DNA from: Peribacillus muralis
Lineage (GTDB): Bacteria; Bacillota; Bacilli; Bacillales; DSM-1321
Reading direction: 5' to 3'
Assembly (NCBI RefSeq): GCF_001439925.1
Contig: NZ_LMBV01000007.1
Location: forward strand, 101,822 to 136,211
Length of the DNA: 34,390 nucleotides
Shown here: positions 23,914-32,338 of the stretch, piece by piece
Layout: every line of letters begins with the position of its first letter
How positions within the stretch are numbered: the stretch's first letter is position 1
Made by a program: the position numbers and the translations under genes
The notes under the pieces: model-generated
Database searches by the model: none
Seen by the model: only the letters and a program-made list of their open reading frames with translations
What the model was told of the DNA's origin: nothing

Positions 23914-25634
23914 GCTATTTCCTCCTCTGAAAGCTGTGATAAGGCGATTTCACGATATACGTCGTTTGTGCTAAGCAACTCTTGGTGTGTACCGATGCCT
24001 ACAATGTGCCCTTTGTCTAAAACGATGATTCGGTCAGCGTCCACGACTGTACTGACACGCTGTGCAACGAGTAATACAGTCGCATTCTTCGTTTCATCTT
24101 TCAAAGCAGCACGAAGGTTGGCATCTGTCTTGAAATCAAGCGCAGAAAAGCTATCATCGAATATATAAATGTCCGGTTTTCGAATGAGTGCCCGTGCAAT
24201 CGAGAGCCGTTGCTTTTGGCCGCCTGAAAGGTTTGATCCGCCTTGTTCGATTTCTGCATCATAGCCGTCTTTCAATTGACTTATAAAATTTTCTGCCTGC
24301 GCAATACGGGCCGCATGCGCAATTTCCTCTTTGGTTGCAGTTTGTTTTCCAAAGCGAATGTTGTCAGCGATGGTACCCGTAAAGAGTATGGCTTTTTGGG
24401 GCACAAAGCCAATTTTAGACCGAACTTCATCTTGTGAGGCATTACGAATATCAACACCATTGACGCGAATGGATCCACTTGAAATATCATAAAAGCGGGG
24501 AATCAAATTTATGAGCGTTGATTTCCCTGAGCCTGTTCCTCCGATGATTGCTGTCGTTTCACCAGGTCGTGCCGAAAAACTAATATCCGATAAGGCAGGT
24601 TCCTCTGCTCCTGGGTAACTGAACGTCACATGTTCAAATTCAAGGGTGCCTTTGTCACGATCTGCCTTTTCCGTTCCTTCATCTTGGAATGAAGGTTCCA
24701 TATCAAGGACTTCGTTGATCCTAGTTGCGGACACGGCCGCACGCGGAACCATTACGAACATCATGGAGGCCATGACAAGTGCGAACATTATTTGCATCAC
24801 GTATTGGATAAAGGCCATCAAGTCCCCGATCTGCATACCGCCGTTATCAATCCTAACTCCGCCGAACCAAATGATACCAACAACCGTCAAGTTCATGACA
24901 AGCATCATGATAGGCATCATAAATGCCATGATTTTATTGACTTTAATCGAGACATCCGTCAATTCTTTATTCGCTTTCTTAAGACGTTCCTTTTCTTCGG
25001 TTTCACGATTGAAGGCACGCACTACGCGAACCCCAGTTAAGTTTTCCCGTAATACAAGGTTCAAACGGTCCAAACGTTTTTGTACCAACTGAAAAAGAGG
25101 GACACCTTTATATAGAATGAGCAGGATGGAACCAATCAACACAGGCATTGTGACGACAATGACAAGTGATAATTTGGCATCCTTCGAAACGGCCATAATC
25201 ACTCCACCTATTAACATAATAGGCGCACTGATAACCATACGAAGCATCATAATAACCACTTGCTGGACTTGTGTTATATCATTGGTCGTTCGCGTAATGA
25301 GTGAAGCCGTACCGACTTTGTCAAATTCTTGTAATGAAAATTTCTCAACATGATTAAAAACTTTCAGGCGGATATCGCGTCCCATTCCCATTGCGGCCTT
25401 GGAGGAATAGTAACTTGCGATAATGGAAGCACATGCGCCAAGTGCTGAAACTAACAACATTACTCCACCGATTTTCCAGATGTAGGGAGTGTCTCCAGGG
25501 ACGACACCTTTGTCAATAATATCGGCCATCAGTGTCGGTAAAAAGAGGTCGGACATCGATTGAATAAAGATCAGACCGAAAACTGCTAAAATGATCCACT
25601 TATAAACAGATAAATTTTTCAGTATTTTAATCAT
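23910..25634 (-). CDS. heterodimeric ABC exporter, subunit 1 (YfiB-like)
   Basis: A 574-residue half-transporter with an N-terminal six-helix membrane domain and an ATPase domain: Walker A GGTGSGKST, Q-loop VPQKAI, signature LSGGQKQRLS and Walker B IYIFDDSFSALD. In the last motif Asp replaces the catalytic Glu, a hallmark of the degenerate site in heterodimeric exporters. ATG 25634 is preferred to GTG 25643 because AAGGAG is then 8-9 nt away; the ATG overlaps the stop of the MarR gene. Three genes are thus translationally coupled. Confidence 0.9.
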   Translation of the reverse strand: MIKILKNLSVYKWIILAVFGLIFIQSMSDLFLPTLMADIIDKGVVPGDTPYIWKIGGVMLLVSALGACASIIASYYSSKAAMGMGRDIRLKVFNHVEKFSLQEFDKVGTASLITRTTNDITQVQQVVIMMLRMVISAPIMLIGGVIMAVSKDAKLSLVIVVTMPVLIGSILLILYKGVPLFQLVQKRLDRLNLVLRENLTGVRVVRAFNRETEEKERLKKANKELTDVSIKVNKIMAFMMPIMMLVMNLTVVGIIWFGGVRIDNGGMQIGDLMAFIQYVMQIMFALVMASMMFVMVPRAAVSATRINEVLDMEPSFQDEGTEKADRDKGTLEFEHVTFSYPGAEEPALSDISFSARPGETTAIIGGTGSGKSTLINLIPRFYDISSGSIRVNGVDIRNASQDEVRSKIGFVPQKAILFTGTIADNIRFGKQTATKEEIAHAARIAQAENFISQLKDGYDAEIEQGGSNLSGGQKQRLSIARALIRKPDIYIFDDSFSALDFKTDANLRAALKDETKNATVLLVAQRVSTVVDADRIIVLDKGHIVGIGTHQELLSTNDVYREIALSQLSEEEIA

Positions 25635-26113
25635 TCCGAACACTCTCCTTGTTCTGTTGCTTGTGCTTCTAAATGGTTTGTAATTTGAAGGTGTGTGTCA
25701 ACCAAAGCTTGAAATTGTTCTTTGGTAAGCATTTCAAGAACCGTTTGAAAGGAGTGATGAATGCTGCCTTCATGCATATGAATTGCTTTCAATAAACTTT
25801 TTCCCTTTTCGGTGATGGTAAGCTGAATCTCACGACGGTTGCCCTCCACTGGTTCACGATGGAGCAGCCCTGCACGAACAAGACCATCGACCGCTTGGCT
25901 CAGTGTGCTTTTTGGAAGAAATGTTTTCTCCCCAACGATTTTCTGCGTCATATCCTCATGAAGGATAATCACCATCAAAATAGAATATTGCGGTACCGTT
26001 AAGCCATTTTCTATTGCTGTTTTTTGAACGATTCTCATGATATTTTTTTGCACATTCCAAAATGAACGTAGAAGTTGTGCGGAACGTATTAAGTTTTGAT
26101 TTTCAGTCTCCAA
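25631..26113 (-). CDS. MarR-family transcriptional repressor
   Basis: A 160-residue MarR-type winged-helix regulator: helices from about 5-45, the HTH QKIVGEKTFLPKSTLSQAVDGL at about 77-98, and the wing REPVEGNRREIQLTITEKG with the usual Asp/Glu-Arg-Arg turn, followed by a long dimerisation helix. It starts at TTG 26113; the ribosome site is weak (GGAAAG about 14 nt upstream), suggesting low synthesis. It heads the exporter operon and probably represses it through the palindrome in its leader, with release by the exported compound. The overlap of its stop with the exporter ATG couples the genes. Confidence 0.88.
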   Translation of the reverse strand: METENQNLIRSAQLLRSFWNVQKNIMRIVQKTAIENGLTVPQYSILMVIILHEDMTQKIVGEKTFLPKSTLSQAVDGLVRAGLLHREPVEGNRREIQLTITEKGKSLLKAIHMHEGSIHHSFQTVLEMLTKEQFQALVDTHLQITNHLEAQATEQGECSE

Positions 26114-26138
26114 AGAGCTTCACATTCTTTCCTTTTTG

Positions 26139-26160
26139 AACTGTTCCAAAGTGAACAGTT
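26139..26160. promoter_or_regulatory. operator of the MarR-exporter operon
   Basis: AACTGTTC and GAACAGTT form a perfect 8-bp inverted repeat with 6-bp spacing, 26 bp upstream of the MarR start. Size and place match MarR operators; autoregulation is inferred. Confidence 0.75.
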
Positions 26161-26178
26161 ATTTTTTTGAATCATTAA

Positions 26179-26207
26179 AATTTACAACCTTTTTTCCGCA
26201 AAGTCAA
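26179..26207 (-). promoter_or_regulatory. sigma-A promoter of the MarR-exporter operon
   Basis: On the minus strand TTGACT (complement of 26202-26207) and TAAATT (complement of 26179-26184) are 17 bp apart. The start site would fall about 10 bp before the operator palindrome. Confidence 0.6.
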
Positions 26208-26493
26208 GTCCGTAAAAAGCCATTGTCAAAACCAATAATGGTTAATTAAGCAAATAGTTCTAAATTTTCTTTATTACTGTCACTACAAGTCAAGCTCTTC
26301 ATTCAATTAAACAAAAATTGAGTACTTTTACAAAATGAATTAGTTGAAAAAAAGAGCGGAAAAGTGGTAGGATATTAGTATATTGAATTAGTACCAGGTA
26401 ATAACAGTAGATAATATAATTAAACGCTATTTTTTTGGGAAGATATTTATCGTGAAATGTAACTTTACTTATTGTTTAGGAGGTTGATGATGT

Positions 26494-27489
26494 ATGGTGG
26501 AAAACCGTCATCTACAAGTTGGACTCAGAGATGAGGACGTGCTTGAAATGTATAAAGTGATGTTGTTGGCTAGACGTATAGATGAACGGATGTGGTTGTT
26601 GAACCGGTCGGGCAAGATTCCATTTGTCGTTTCCTGTCAGGGACAGGAAGCCTCTCAAGTGGGGGCAGCGTTTGCATTGAATCGTGAAAAGGACTATGTT
26701 CTTCCTTATTATCGGGATCTAGGTGTCGTTCTAGCGTTTGGGATGACAGCAAAGGATTTAATGTTATCGAGTTTTGCAAAAGCAGAAGATCCGAATTCAG
26801 GAGGAAGGCAAATGCCTGGTCATTTCGGTCAAAAGAAGAATCGGATCGTGACGGGATCTTCGCCAGTGACGACTCAAGTGCCACATGCTGTGGGGATTGC
26901 CCTCGCTGCAAAAATGGAAGGAAAAGATATCGTTTCCTTCGTCACATTTGGAGAAGGCTCATCCAACCAAGGTGACTTCCATGAAGGAGCGAATTTTGCG
27001 GGTGTACATAAACTTCCGGTTATTTTAATGTGCGAAAACAATCAGTATGCGATTTCCATCCCGATTGAAAAGCAGTTGGCTTGTGGAAAAGTGTCAGATC
27101 GCGCAATTGGTTATGGCATGCCAGGCGTGACGGTCGATGGAAACGATCCGATCGAAGTATATAAGGCAGTGAAGGAAGCCGCCGATAGAGGCAGGCGCGG
27201 TGAGGGGCCAAGCTTGATCGAGGCGGTTTCCTACAGGCTTACGCCTCACTCAAGCGATGATGATGACAGTCAATACAGGTCAGCTGATGAAGTATCGGAG
27301 GCGAAAAAAATCGATTCGATCATTACCTTTGCTGCCTATTTAAAAGCCACAAGTGTCATGGATGACGAAATGGAAAAACAGATCAATGAAGAAATCATGA
27401 AAGTTGTCAACGAAGCGACTGATTACGCAGAAGAAGCGCCATTCGCAAAAGAAGATACGCTCTCTAAATACGTTTATGCAGAAAAGTAA
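26494..27489 (+). CDS. bkdAA: branched-chain 2-oxoacid dehydrogenase E1 alpha
   Basis: Thiamine-diphosphate-dependent decarboxylase alpha subunit, 331 residues, very close to B. subtilis BkdAA: MLLARRIDERMWLLNRSGKI, CQGQEASQVGAAFAL, GRQMPGHFGQKKNRIVTGSS, the ThDP motif GEGSSNQGDFHEGANF through CENN (about 153-183) and the loop RLTPHSSDDDDSQYR. With the beta subunit it decarboxylates 2-oxo acids from Leu, Ile and Val, feeding branched-chain fatty acid synthesis. An AGGAGG site lies before the ATG. Unlike the B. subtilis cluster there is no ptb, bcd, buk or lpdV gene upstream. Confidence 0.93.
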   Translation: MVENRHLQVGLRDEDVLEMYKVMLLARRIDERMWLLNRSGKIPFVVSCQGQEASQVGAAFALNREKDYVLPYYRDLGVVLAFGMTAKDLMLSSFAKAEDPNSGGRQMPGHFGQKKNRIVTGSSPVTTQVPHAVGIALAAKMEGKDIVSFVTFGEGSSNQGDFHEGANFAGVHKLPVILMCENNQYAISIPIEKQLACGKVSDRAIGYGMPGVTVDGNDPIEVYKAVKEAADRGRRGEGPSLIEAVSYRLTPHSSDDDDSQYRSADEVSEAKKIDSIITFAAYLKATSVMDDEMEKQINEEIMKVVNEATDYAEEAPFAKEDTLSKYVYAEK

Positions 27490-27501
27490 GGAGGAAAGAA
27501 G

Positions 27502-28485
27502 ATGGCAGTGATATCTTATATAGATGCCGTAATAATGGCGATACGTGAAGAGATGGAACGTGATTCCCGTGTCTTTGTATTAGGTGAGGACGTAGGGAAA
27601 AAAGGCGGGGTGTTCAAGGCAACTTCAGGTTTATATGAACAATTCGGGGAGCAACGTGTCATTGACACGCCGCTTGCTGAATCGGCCATCGCCGGGGTTG
27701 GCATTGGAGCGGCGATGTATGGGATGCGGCCGATTGCGGAGATGCAATTTGCTGACTTCATCATGCCTGCAATCAACCAAATCATTTCCGAGTCGGCAAA
27801 AATCCGTTACCGCTCCAATAATGACTGGCAATGCCCTATCGTCATCAGGGCCCCATACGGTGGAGGGGTTCATGGGGCACTATATCATTCGCAATCGGTC
27901 GAAGCGATTTTCGCTAACCAGCCGGGTTTGAAAATCGTCATGCCCTCTACACCTTATGACGTGAAGGGATTATTGAAAGCGGCCATCCGGGATGAGGACC
28001 CTGTCCTGTTCTTTGAACATAAGCGTGCTTACCGTTTAATTAAAGAAGAAGTTCCTGACGATGATTATGTTTTACCGATTGGTAAAGCGGATATAAAGCG
28101 TGTTGGTGATGATGTAACCGTGATTACATACGGGCTTTGCGTCCATTTTGCCCTTCAAGCAGCGGAAAAACTGGCTAGTGATGGCATCTCCGTTCATATT
28201 CTTGACTTACGAACCGTCTATCCTCTCGACCAAGAAGCGATTATTGAAGCAGCCGCGAAAACTGGAAAAGTGCTTTTAATTACGGAAGATAATAAAGAAG
28301 GAAGCATCATTAGTGAAGTGTCGGCAATCATCGCGGAAAATTGCCTCTTTGATCTGGATGCCCCAATCATGAGACTGGCGGGACCGGATGTACCTGCCAT
28401 GCCTTATTCGCCACCATTGGAGAAATCCTTCATGGTGAATCCAGATAAAGTGGAAAAGGCATTGCGTGACCTAGCAGCCTATTAA
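27502..28485 (+). CDS. bkdAB: branched-chain 2-oxoacid dehydrogenase E1 beta
   Basis: Beta subunit of the E1 component, 327 residues: GEDVGKKGGVFKATSGL, DTPLAESAIAGVGIGAAMYG, EMQFADFIMPAINQI, RAPYGGGVHGALYHSQS, and the C-terminal transketolase-type domain beginning near ITYGLCVHFALQAA with LDLRTVYPLD. It starts 12 bp after the alpha gene with AGGAGG 8 nt upstream, so both are made together. The E2 gene expected next (bkdB) is absent and a nucleotidyltransferase gene follows. It must use an E2/E3 encoded elsewhere, or be an extra E1 for a different 2-oxo acid. Confidence 0.93.
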   Translation: MAVISYIDAVIMAIREEMERDSRVFVLGEDVGKKGGVFKATSGLYEQFGEQRVIDTPLAESAIAGVGIGAAMYGMRPIAEMQFADFIMPAINQIISESAKIRYRSNNDWQCPIVIRAPYGGGVHGALYHSQSVEAIFANQPGLKIVMPSTPYDVKGLLKAAIRDEDPVLFFEHKRAYRLIKEEVPDDDYVLPIGKADIKRVGDDVTVITYGLCVHFALQAAEKLASDGISVHILDLRTVYPLDQEAIIEAAAKTGKVLLITEDNKEGSIISEVSAIIAENCLFDLDAPIMRLAGPDVPAMPYSPPLEKSFMVNPDKVEKALRDLAAY

Positions 28486-28538
28486 CGTTCGGCATGGAGC
28501 TATTAGGGCACGACTCATTTACGGGAGGTGTATGTATC

Positions 28539-29396
28539 TTGCGGACAGAAGCAGAGATGATGTCATTAATCGTCCATATCGCACAAAATGATGAACGAAT
28601 ACGAGCTGTTTGTATGAATGGGTCACGAACGAATGATAAAGTTCCAAAAGAATTGCTTCAAGATTATGATATCGTCTATCTCGTAACAGATATCGAGTCC
28701 TTCAGAAGAAATCCTGGCTGGATAGATGATTTCGGTGAGAGGATCATCCTGCAAACCCCGGAGGACATGTCATTATTTCCACCACAATTAGGAGGCCGTT
28801 TCTCTTATTTAATGCTCTTCTTGGACGGAAACCGAATTGATTTACAATTAGTACCGATAGAGCAAAAAGAAAAATATTGCCGGGAGGATAAGCTAACGAC
28901 CATCATCATGGATAAAGATAGTTGCCTTCCTATGATTTCTCCTCCGTCTGATGAGGATCATTGGGTGAAAAAACCTACTGTTGAATTTTATAACGATTGT
29001 TGCAATGAGTTTTGGTGGGTCTCGACATATGTGGCTAAAGGGTTATGGAGAGGCGAAATTCTATTTGCTCAAGAACATCTTGGCCAAATAAGGAAAATGC
29101 TAATTCAAATGCTCGAATGGCAGGTGGGCATTGAAACCGGCTTTTCCGTTAGTATCGGTAAATGCGGAAAATATTTGGAGGGATTTTTGTCCGAAGAGAG
29201 CTGGGGGCATCTTCTGTCCACATATGCAGATGGAAGGTATGAAACTGTATGGCAGGCGCTGTTTTCTATGTGCCATTTCTTTGATCAAACGGCATTAACC
29301 GTGGGACAACAATTGAATTATATCTATCCTTTTCAATATGATAGACGAGTTTATACATACTTGGAGCATCTTCATGTCTCACCGGCAAATGGTTAA
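28539..29396 (+). CDS. aadK: aminoglycoside 6-nucleotidyltransferase (ANT(6), AadK-like)
   Basis: A 285-residue enzyme that transfers AMP to the 6-position of streptomycin. It matches chromosomal AadK along its length: a start MRTEAEMM, NDERIRAVCMNGSRTND with the nucleotidyltransferase G-S motif, QDYDIVYLVTD with the paired metal-binding acidic residues, PEDMSLFPPQLGG, DGNRIDLQLVP, DKDS, and DCCNEFWWVSTYVAKGL. TTG 28539 is chosen because GGGAGG lies 9-10 nt upstream and the AadK start is reproduced; the frame is open back to 28494. It is 53 bp after bkdAB. Such genes are native in several bacilli, so resistance is likely only modest and not tested here. Confidence 0.88.
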   Translation: MRTEAEMMSLIVHIAQNDERIRAVCMNGSRTNDKVPKELLQDYDIVYLVTDIESFRRNPGWIDDFGERIILQTPEDMSLFPPQLGGRFSYLMLFLDGNRIDLQLVPIEQKEKYCREDKLTTIIMDKDSCLPMISPPSDEDHWVKKPTVEFYNDCCNEFWWVSTYVAKGLWRGEILFAQEHLGQIRKMLIQMLEWQVGIETGFSVSIGKCGKYLEGFLSEESWGHLLSTYADGRYETVWQALFSMCHFFDQTALTVGQQLNYIYPFQYDRRVYTYLEHLHVSPANG

Positions 29397-29475
29397 TGAG
29401 ACGAAAAAGTTAGACATATTTACAAAGTGACAAAGCATCTGCACCTTATCAAGTTCCTAAAGCAAAAAAGGAATG

Positions 29476-29504
29476 TTGACAAAGGTGTTTTTTTTGTATA
29501 AAAT
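29476..29504 (+). promoter_or_regulatory. sigma-A promoter of the dioxygenase operon
   Basis: A perfect TTGACA (29476-29481), 17 bp, then TAAAAT (29499-29504). A run of eight Ts lies in the spacer. The start site would be about 29511, just before two palindromes. Confidence 0.75.
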
Positions 29505-29520
29505 TACTTTGAAGTTGAGA

Positions 29521-29537
29521 TATATTAATTCGAGATA
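29521..29537. promoter_or_regulatory. MhqR-like operator
   Basis: TATATTAATTCGAGATA matches the right half and centre of the B. subtilis MhqR site, which I recall as ATCTCGAATTCGAGAT-like; the left half is degenerate. Position just after the start site fits repression. Confidence 0.5.
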
Positions 29538-29549
29538 GTGTTTGCGAAA

Positions 29550-29574
29550 ATTCATTACATGATACGTAATGAAT
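29550..29574. promoter_or_regulatory. perfect inverted repeat in the leader
   Basis: ATTCATTAC and GTAATGAAT, 9 bp each, are separated by 7 bp. This resembles a MarR-type or TetR-type binding site. It lies about 90 bp before the dioxygenase start. Confidence 0.6.
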
Positions 29575-29661
29575 AAACAAAGCTGCTTGAAGGGAAAATG
29601 TAGGGAATTGATGAAAAGCTGAACATCCTTAAGATAAAACGTTTATTAGGAGGAAAAGTAG

Positions 29662-30639
29662 ATGAATGGATTAAAAGGGATACACCACGTTACAGCTATC
29701 ACAAGCAGTGCAGAGAAAAATTATGAATTTTTCACTTATATATTGGGAATGCGTTTAGTCAAAAAAACCGTTAATCAAGATGATATCCAAACCTATCACC
29801 TGTTTTTTGCGGATGATGTTGGCGGTGCGGGAACGGATATGACCTTCTTTGACTTTCCAGGCATTCAAAAGGGGGTACATGGGACTAACGAGATTTCAAA
29901 AACATCATTCCGTGTGCCGAATGATGCCGCATTACAATATTGGGCTGAACGTTTTGACCGGTTAGAAGTGAGTCATACTGGAATTCAAGCTCAATTTGGC
30001 AAAAAAACTTTATCCTTCGTAGATTTCGATGATCAACACTATCAATTGATTTCAGACGAAAACAATGAAGGAGTTGCAGCAGGAATCCCTTGGCAAAATG
30101 GTCCGATACCTCTTGAATACGCGATTACAGGATTAGGACCGATTTTCATTCGGATTGCCAACTTCGATTATTTCAAGGAAATGATGGAGCAAGTACTTTT
30201 ATTCAAAGAAGTGGATCAAGAAGGGTCATTTCATCTTTTTGAAGTAGGCGAAGGCGGAAATGGGGCACAAGTTATTGTCGAGCATGATTCAACACTGCCT
30301 CAAGCTAGACAAGGTTTCGGAACGGTTCACCATACAGCTTTCCGCGTTGAGGATCGTTCTGTTTTGGAAGAATGGATTGAACGTATGGAAAGCTTCCAAT
30401 TTCAAACATCCGGTTATGTCGACCGTCACTTTTTCGAATCGCTTTACGTTCGAGTCGCACCACAAATCTTATTCGAGTTTGCCACCGATGGACCTGGGTT
30501 TATGGGAGATGAACCATATGAGACGCTTGGAGAAAAGCTATCATTGCCACCTTTCCTGGAACCGAAAAGAGATCATATCGAAAAATTGGTTCGTCCGATC
30601 GATACAGTAAGAAGCACCAAGGCGTTCCCTAAAGAATAA
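29662..30639 (+). CDS. glyoxalase-fold ring-cleaving dioxygenase (MhqO/MhqA-like)
   Basis: A 325-residue protein with two vicinal-oxygen-chelate halves. GIHHVTAITSS at about 5-15 supplies the first metal His and a KTVNQDD segment follows; the second half begins near PIPLEYAITGLGP, with a GTVHHTAFRV His segment at about 222-231 and a Glu in QILFEFATDG. Relatives MhqA, MhqE and MhqO of B. subtilis protect against hydroquinones and catechols by cleaving ring adducts. AGGAGG precedes the ATG by 8-9 nt. The upstream MhqR-like site and downstream nitroreductase make a quinone-detoxification operon likely. Confidence 0.87.
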   Translation: MNGLKGIHHVTAITSSAEKNYEFFTYILGMRLVKKTVNQDDIQTYHLFFADDVGGAGTDMTFFDFPGIQKGVHGTNEISKTSFRVPNDAALQYWAERFDRLEVSHTGIQAQFGKKTLSFVDFDDQHYQLISDENNEGVAAGIPWQNGPIPLEYAITGLGPIFIRIANFDYFKEMMEQVLLFKEVDQEGSFHLFEVGEGGNGAQVIVEHDSTLPQARQGFGTVHHTAFRVEDRSVLEEWIERMESFQFQTSGYVDRHFFESLYVRVAPQILFEFATDGPGFMGDEPYETLGEKLSLPPFLEPKRDHIEKLVRPIDTVRSTKAFPKE

Positions 30640-30712
30640 TGACTTGGTTTCTGCTCATACTAAAGCAGGCAGAAATACTAGCACTATAGAAAAAACTCAG
30701 GAGGAATGAATG

Positions 30713-31312
30713 ATGACGAAAGATTTTTACACAGCTATCAAAGAGAGACGTTCTTATTATGGAATCAATAAGGAGATACAAGTATCTGACGAGAAGATTA
30801 AGGAGATTGTCGAGTTTGCCGTAAAACATACACCATCGGCATTTAATTCCCAAACTACCCGTGTTGTTGTTTTGACTGGTGCAGCTCATGATAAATTATG
30901 GGACATCACCACACAGGAGTTAAAAAAAGCAGTTGGGGAGAGGGATTTCACAAGCACGCAGCAAAAAATGGATTCCTTTAAAGCTGGCTATGGGACTGTT
31001 TTATTCTTTGAAGATCAATCCATTGTGAAATCGTTGCAAGAACAATTCGCGCTCTATGCCGATAATTTCCCGATCTGGTCACAGCAAACATCAGGCATGC
31101 ATCAACTGGTCGTTTGGACTGCTTTAGAAGGAGAAGGGTTAGGGGCAACGTTACAGCATTATAATCCGCTTATTGATGATGAAGTGAAAAAAGAATATGA
31201 TGTTCCAACTGATTGGAAGTTGATTGCCCAAATGCCCTTTGGACATCCAACGGCCCCAGCGGGTGAAAAAGAATTCCAACCACTTGAAGAGCGCATTAAG
31301 TTTTACAAGTAA
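30713..31312 (+). CDS. Frm2/Hbn1-like nitroreductase-family oxidoreductase
   Basis: A 199-residue FMN-dependent oxidoreductase of the compact nitroreductase branch. Marks are AIKERRSYYGINKE near the start (FMN phosphate contact), HTPSAFNSQTTRVVVLTG at about 43-60, AGYGTVLFFED, and GLGATLQHYNPLID towards the end. Such enzymes reduce quinones or nitroaromatics with two electrons. Of the two adjacent ATGs, 30713 lies 8 nt from AGGAGG and 30710 only 5 nt. It is 70 bp after the dioxygenase gene and followed by a good terminator, closing a two-gene operon equivalent in logic to mhqNO. Confidence 0.87.
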   Translation: MTKDFYTAIKERRSYYGINKEIQVSDEKIKEIVEFAVKHTPSAFNSQTTRVVVLTGAAHDKLWDITTQELKKAVGERDFTSTQQKMDSFKAGYGTVLFFEDQSIVKSLQEQFALYADNFPIWSQQTSGMHQLVVWTALEGEGLGATLQHYNPLIDDEVKKEYDVPTDWKLIAQMPFGHPTAPAGEKEFQPLEERIKFYK

Positions 31313-31332
31313 GGGTCAATAGGCTCTCTCAT

Positions 31333-31380
31333 ACTGTAGCCAAACTTCGAATTTTTTGGAGTTTGGCTGCAGTTTTTTTT
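31333..31380 (+). terminator. terminator of the dioxygenase-nitroreductase operon
   Basis: ACTG-T-AGCCAAACT pairs with AGTTTGGCT-G-CAGT around a T-rich loop, followed by eight or more Ts. It begins 20 bp after the stop. Confidence 0.9.
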
Positions 31381-31447
31381 ATTGGAGGGTTCCTTTCAAT
31401 TTTACGTGTAAACAAGATGAATTCTTATTGCCCTAGGTTTTAGAGGG

Positions 31448-31560
31448 TTTGTACAATGAACGTTCCATTGCACTGCAGGCACTTAGCTTTCCAGAGGCGG
31501 TCCGTGAGCATCCTCGGCTGCGGGGTCTCACGTAGACGCGCATTTCTAAGCAGGAGTCTC
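31448..31560. repeat. structured intergenic repeat, copy A (degraded)
   Basis: The first 36 bp (31448-31483) are identical to 31706-31741 of copy B. Then GCTTTCC, GGCGGTCCGTGAGCATCCTC, GGCT, and GTCTCACGTAGACGCGCATT are shared with copy B. The outer stem is damaged here (CCAGAGG and CTAAGCAGG instead of CCGCGGG and CCCGCAGG). Within these blocks GTGAG and CTCAC can pair. Confidence 0.75.
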
Positions 31561-31609
31561 GTTGCCCTCCGTTCCCTTCCACTCTGCATAAGAACGAAGA
31601 TAGCATCTC

Positions 31610-31665
31610 AAATTCCCCGAATTTTGAGGATTTATACCAAGAACGTATCATTCCACTCTGCGTGA
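31610..31665. repeat. partial third copy of the repeat leader
   Basis: GAGGATTTATACCAAGAACG, ATTCCACTCTGC resembles the leader of copies A and B (GAGGATTTGTACAATGAACG, CCATTGCACTGC). In addition CCACTCTGC followed by ACGAAGATA occurs twice, near 31579-31602 and 31651-31676. The structured core is absent here. Confidence 0.45.
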
Positions 31666-31705
31666 ATACGAAGATAATACCTTTAATTGTCCGGTTATTG
31701 GAGGA

Positions 31706-31820
31706 TTTGTACAATGAACGTTCCATTGCACTGCAGGCACTCGCTTTCCGCGGGCGGTCCGTGAGCATCCTCGGCTTTCAGCCTGCGTTGTCTCACGTAG
31801 ACGCGCATTTCCCGCAGGAA
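31706..31820. repeat. structured intergenic repeat, copy B
   Basis: This copy can fold into a long imperfect hairpin: TTTCCGCGGG with CCCGCAGGAA as outer stem, GTGAG with CTCAC as inner stem, and GGCT-TTC-AGCC near the tip. Similar sequences with CTTTCCGCGGG and CCCGCAGGAGTC ends are familiar to me from many Bacillaceae intergenic regions, but I know no established function. Confidence 0.8.
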
Positions 31821-32338
31821 TTGTATATTGTTCGTTTTATTCCACGTCATGTACCCACATTTCTGAAGTTAGACTTTAATTTTCAGCGTGCCATAGTTTT
31901 GGCGGCTGGCTTGGAGTATCGTAATTGCCTTGATGGTTAGCTCAAGGAATTATTTTCGTAATAATATGTGCTTTATGGAAACTTATTGACGTTACACATT
32001 ACTGATACCAGGAATTGCTTTGTTTCGCCGCGCTCCTCATGGGGTATCATCTCCGTTTCCATCTGTTTATTTCGCTTCATTACCACAGTCCACGAATCCT
32101 ATAAGTACGCCTTTAATTGGAAAAAGTTCTTCGGAATTTATCGTTTCTAAAAATTTTATTTTCAATAATTCTTGCTACCTCATACGTATATAATTGGATT
32201 TTCTTTAATATTTTGGGTCCTTTAACTTAATCACTTAAGATTATTTTTTTATCGATCATACACTAGTGGTTCTTTTATTGTGGTAAAAAAGTACTTTTAT
32301 TTAGTTATTTTTTGTATAATTTAAGTTTATTCGCTGAT
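31821..32338. other. long intergenic region before the WapA-type gene
   Basis: No reading frame with a ribosome site or family similarity was found. The sequence becomes strongly AT-rich from about 32150, as often upstream of DegU-type or otherwise activated cell-surface genes, but no specific site is identified. Confidence 0.4.

Noticed and set aside
24646..25353. Plus-strand frames of 78-148 codons opposite the ABC exporter
   Set aside because: Antisense shadows; the minus-strand product is a clear ABC exporter with all motifs.
26340..26493. SigL (-24/-12) promoter for the bkd genes
   Set aside because: No TGGCAC-N5-TTGC-like sequence is present upstream of 26494.
31433..31940. Frames of 69-111 codons across the intergenic repeats
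   Set aside because: They are generated by the GC-rich repeat copies, lack ribosome sites and appear on both strands; the DNA is better explained as repeats.
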